A stretch of 64,000 nt of DNA from Lonicera japonica (taxonomy: Eukaryota > Streptophyta > Magnoliopsida > Dipsacales > Caprifoliaceae), in contig CM038469.1 of the NCBI GenBank assembly GCA_021464415.1, positions 6,922,501-6,986,500 of the forward strand, read 5' to 3'. Positions 60,266 to 64,000 of the stretch are shown here, in pieces. Each line of letters starts with the position of its first letter. Within the stretch, counting starts at the first letter, position 1. The notes beneath the pieces are model-generated. The model was not told where the DNA came from and did not search any database. It was given only the letters and a program-made list of their open reading frames with translations. The position numbers and the translations under genes are program-made.

Positions 60266-60589
60266 GATGTTGTTGAAATGTTCATTAGCAGCACCAACAA
60301 CATACAATGCTTGGTTTATACATAAACGATTTATATTTCTGTAAGAGAGAGATAGAGAGAGAGAGAGGAGTGAGGGAGAGGGAATTATATTAGGGTATTT
60401 TTGTCCATCAACAATTATCATTTTTCTTAAAATAAATTAATATTATGAAAAGTGTCCTTATTGTAAAACCAAATTACGAAATTAGTACTACTTCTCTTTA
60501 TTAAATATAAGTCTGTCCTTAGAGTTATAAAACATTATGGAACGAGGCCTTATAACCCATTATCTCATTAAATTACAAATAAATATAGG

Positions 60590-61935
60590 GGCAATTGGAC
60601 ATAAGGGCTCATTCTAATAATAATATAATTATAAAGGACATTTAAAAATTAGACATGTAAATTAAGGATACTGTACAAAAAAGACACCAATACCCCTTCC
60701 TTATAACATATCATGTTTCATTATTAGCACATTTAGCACTTTTTGGTTACACCTTTTGGTTAGCAACTAGAAGGCATGCTAAATGTATTTAGCACTACTT
60801 GGACAGCAATCAAAAGGTGCTAAATGCGCTCCAGAATGTGCTAAATGCATTTAGCAGCACCTGAAAAGCAACCAGAATGTGCTAAATGCATTTAGCACCT
60901 TCTGGACAGCAATCAAAAGGTACTAAATGTGCTCCAGAAGGTGCTAAATGCATTTAGGACCACCTGGACAGCAACCAGAAGGTGCTAAATGCATTTAGCA
61001 CCTTCTGGACAGCAATCAAAAGGTGCTAAATGCGCTCCAGCGTCCAGAAGGTACTAAATGCATTTAGCACCTTCTGGACAACAATCAAAATGTGCTAAAT
61101 GCATTTAGGACCACCTGGACAGCAACCAGAAGGTACTAAATGCATTTAGCACATTCTGGACAACAATCAAAAGGTGCTAAATGCATTTAGCACCACCTGG
61201 ACAACCTTCTGGATAGCAACCTAAATGCATTTAGCACCACCTGAACAACCTTCTATTTATGTATATATATATATATGGATCGACGTAGGGTTCGTAAAAA
61301 AAAGTTACGATCATAATTTTTTTTTCCCAATATCCCGCTGGGCTGTCAAAATTGGTCGATTTCGATAATAAAATGACCTCTGATCGTCTTGATTTACGCA
61401 ATAATAAAGTAACTTTGTCTTCTGAACAACATATTCGAAAATCAGTTAGATCCAACGGTTCAATCAAAAGTTATATATGTTTTATAATTACCTCCGCAGA
61501 AAAAAAGAAGAAGATGATGAGAACGGTGCTCCGATCCTTTCTGTGAAACGATCGGAGAGTCAAGTGGTGGTGGTAGTGGTGGTGGTGGTGGTGGAGGAGG
61601 AGGTAAGATCGTTCGTCAGAGCTAAGGTTGGTCTATTGATTTGAGAGAGAGAGAGCAATATATTTGATTTTAGATAGAGAGAAGAGAGAAGAAATGAGAA
61701 CTAGAGAGAGAGAGAGAGATTTGTTACTTTTAACATTAACTTAAACTAATTAGGGGTATATTTGTACATCAACATTTATTATTTTCCTTAAAATAAATTA
61801 ATATTATGAAAAGTGTCCTTATTATAAAACCAAATTATGAAATTAATATTATTTTTCTTTATTAAATATGATTGAGTCCGTTCTTAGAGTTATAAAATAT
61901 TACGGAGCGAAGCCCTATAACTCACTATCTCATAA
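60590..61935. mobile_element. Palindrome-rich element, second adjacent copy
   Basis: Repeats the layout of the first copy: head at 60590-60710 (ACATAAGGGCTCATT, ATAATTATAAAGGACA), array at 60720-61260, middle with GGTGGTGG and GAGAGA tracts, and tail at 61790-61935 (AAATTAATATTATGAAAAGTG ... GAAGCCCTATAACTCACTAT). The copies sit in the same orientation with about 15 bases between them. Confidence 0.6.
60720..61260. repeat. TGCTAAATGCATTTAGCA array, copy 2
   Basis: About twelve units linked by CACCTGGACAGCAACCAGAA and TTCTGGACAGCAATCAAAAG. The linkers differ from copy 1, so this array expanded separately. Confidence 0.9.
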
Positions 61936-62139
61936 ATATATGTGTTTTTTTCTTTTTTGTATAGACTAATATACGTCTCTTGATTGTGCTATCTTTTCTA
62001 AATTTATAGTATAGCATTAATATTTCAAAGATTGATAAAGACAACTATGATTCTATATCATTAATTTTAGTTAGACGTCGTATGACCCCTAGCCTTAATT
62101 GCGCAAGTCACAAATCCTATAGCTATAGGTATTCAATAA

Positions 62140-62428
62140 TACTCACTATGTTCCAGTTTAATTGTCTACTATTTTATTTTTGGATGTCTTAAAATAATTG
62201 TCTACATTTTATATTTAGTAAGTCATTAATTACAACACTTTTTATGACTTTCAATATTACCCTTTAAGTTCCCATCACTTTTTTTTATTATGGATCCCGC
62301 CATCATTTTTTATTAAAAAAAAGTAAAAGGCATTTTTGAAAATAAGTATTTTCTTTTGGAGTACTTATTATATCTCTTTAACTTTTAATTTTTCAAAATG
62401 TGACAATTAAATTAGGAAAGAAGGAGTA
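62140..62428. mobile_element. Stowaway-like MITE, about 289 bp
   Basis: TACTCACTATGTTCCAGTTT at the left is matched inverted by AAATTAGGAAAGAAGGAGTA at the right, with TA at both borders and AATTGTC/GACAATT just inside. This is the usual plant Tc1/mariner-type MITE end. Non-coding. Confidence 0.7.
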
Positions 62429-64000
62429 TCATTGATTTTATATGATTGATGATTTGAAACCAAACCCCACTCTTGCTCCATAAACGGAAACTGTCATTGC
62501 ATATATCAAAATGCGAATTATCTAGACCAAAGTACGTGCAAATAATTAATTTAAGGTCTACGTCCAACAAACTAGCTAGCTGGCACTATTAATTAATTGA
62601 TGCTTTGTATATAAGGGCTTTTAATTACGTTTCGGGTCTCGCTTCCTGTCTACTAATTATTTATTTATTTACTTTATTTTTTTTTGTAAAAAATGATGTC
62701 TCTGTCTATCTCATAGGTTCCATATTTGTTATCTTATAAATATTATATTTGTCTCTGGCGAGTATTTAAATAATAATAAATACAATAGATGCATAAACTA
62801 TATATAAATAAAAAAATAATCATTAAAAATGTCTCGAATCATTCCCGAAAATGTTGACTCCCTTAAAAAATTATATATTAAATTAATTCATGTGAATCAT
62901 TATTGCAAAAGATAGATATAATGGTATCAATGGAAATAGTTTTGTGTTTTCTCGATGATAAAAATCCAATATGTTTCCCATAATTCAATAAAAGTTCCAT
63001 ATAAAGACAAGCATTCTTTTTTCATATTTTTCAGTTTGATTGCTTTTTATAGAAAAGAATTGGCATGTTTGCGGTATGGGAAAGCAATCTTTCTCACTTT
63101 TTGAAAAGCATTCATGCACATGATATTCTTCATATATAGATTTTGCATTACATCACACCTACATTTAAAATAAGGTATACATGTTGCTTTGCTCCCACCA
63201 AACTCCATCTTGACCATCATTTACCTAACTTTCACAACTTTTTTCTTGTATGCCTCACAAATATCTAACATTACATAACTAACATACATTTGTTTTCCCC
63301 CCCTTTTTTTTTAAAAAATGTTAATTAAATATTATTAACAAAGTAATATTTGCTTTTGTCAAATTATAATGCATAACTGAGTATTGTACATTATGTTTTT
63401 AGAGGCTTTTAGGATACGTTTGTCGATGAAGGTTAATGAGTGAAGGTTAAATCATTTATCTTGAAAATGTTTTGATTAGTTGCAAAAATAGTATGCTAAA
63501 TTCAACGGTCGTGTGAATCATTAGAGCGAAAGATATATTGGGTGGAATCAACAGAAATAGCTATGTGGTATGATAAGCGCGCTCTAATCTTTTTTTCTCA
63601 TAATTAGTAAAAGCTCGACCACTGACTCACTATATATATCTTTCATAAAAATACAAGCATTCTTTTTCATCCATTTGAGTTTGATTGCTTTTTACAGGAA
63701 TGAATCTTCCTTGCAGTATAGCCGGGTTTGAAAGGTGAGGAAAATTAGATAAATCTTCCATATTCTCATAGTTGGTTTTGATTATACTGTGAAATTGTTT
63801 ATAACCTTTTTTTTTTATATATATATGAGAATTATATGAGTGCAATTTTTGTCCTTCTCCCCACCTTCACTAAAGATCTAAATCTCTATTTTTAATTACA
63901 AATAAAGAAACTCGAATCGAACCTGGAATCTCTCACAGATCCTAGTGGGTTAAATCATTTATCTTGAAAATGTTTTGATTAGTTGCAAAAATAGTATGCT
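62429..64000. repeat. AT-rich end region with diverged repeats
   Basis: No gene. 62885-63075 and 63510-63700 are diverged copies (TGTGAATCATTA, GGTATCAATGGAAATAG, ACAAGCATTCTTTTT, GTTTGATTGCTTTTTA). Separately, 63445-63497 recurs exactly at 63948-64000 (GGTTAAATCATTTATCTTGA...), a 503-bp period that continues past the window edge. Confidence 0.65.

Larger units (their letters stand above)
59180..60575. mobile_element. Palindrome-rich element, first of two adjacent copies
   Basis: Layout: a head (ACATAAGGGCTTATAATAAT, TATAATTATAAAGGACA, AATACCCC), a palindrome array (59325-59770), a middle with a GA-rich stretch, and a tail (AAATTAATATTATGAAAAGTG ... GAGGCCTTATAACCCATTAT). The ends are weakly inverted (ATAAGGGC / GGCCTTAT). 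The middle contains a weak frame at 59901-60098 without a domain. Confidence 0.6.

Noticed and set aside
60140..60421. Poly-Arg and poly-Ser proteins
   Set aside because: Both are translations of the (GAA)n microsatellite and its complement.

Overview
This is nuclear DNA from a flowering plant, most likely a eudicot. The evidence is AT-rich spacers, spliced genes, plant-only receptor kinases, a GH19 chitinase domain and dense, nested plant transposons. I cannot name the species. Nothing prokaryotic, viral or organellar was recognised.

Two genes look intact. Both end in the same kind of exon: a transmembrane segment plus a FERONIA-like (CrRLK1L-type) kinase. Each is preceded by a different extracellular exon. 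Gene 1 (2-2214, 5' end outside the window) joins the C-terminal half of a GH19 chitinase to the kinase across a phase-1 intron (363-961). Gene 2 (36603-40101) joins a WAKL14-type wall-associated-kinase ectodomain, with signal peptide and EGF-like end, to a paralogous kinase exon across another phase-1 intron (37354-38893). The 3' parts of the two introns are homologous and the 5' parts are not. This is what is expected if one TM-kinase cassette was placed behind two unrelated cell-wall-sensing ectodomains. A chitinase-headed receptor kinase and a WAK-headed FERONIA-type kinase side by side are the most interesting content of the window.

The kinase exons lie in a segmental duplication. Copy A runs from about 640 to 8055 and resumes at 33073-33305. 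Copy B runs from about 38575 to 44563 and resumes at 50095-51245. Each copy carries the kinase exon, a repeated 3' tail, a decayed methyltransferase-like pseudogene and an unidentified exon-like stretch. The copies differ mainly by transposon insertions: about 25 kb in copy A and about 7 kb in copy B.

Most of the rest is transposons. There are solo LTRs with perfect 5-bp target duplications (2657-3537, 4822-6275, 23371-24919) and a related 3' LTR (12079-13638). A degenerate CACTA element carries TNP2 (about 16960-33072). Inside it lie a MULE transposase remnant, a TE-type coding remnant split by a solo LTR, and many copies of an 18-bp palindrome. A related non-autonomous CACTA (44564-50094) has 3-bp target duplications and large palindromic subterminal arrays. 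Further right are an LTR with a palindromic promoter (about 51660-52607), a long inverted repeat (52608-53954), a 3.1-kb terminal-inverted-repeat element carrying a small candidate gene (54060-57162), two adjacent elements built on a TTTAGCA-type palindrome (59180-61935), and MITEs. The last 2 kb are AT-rich and repetitive.
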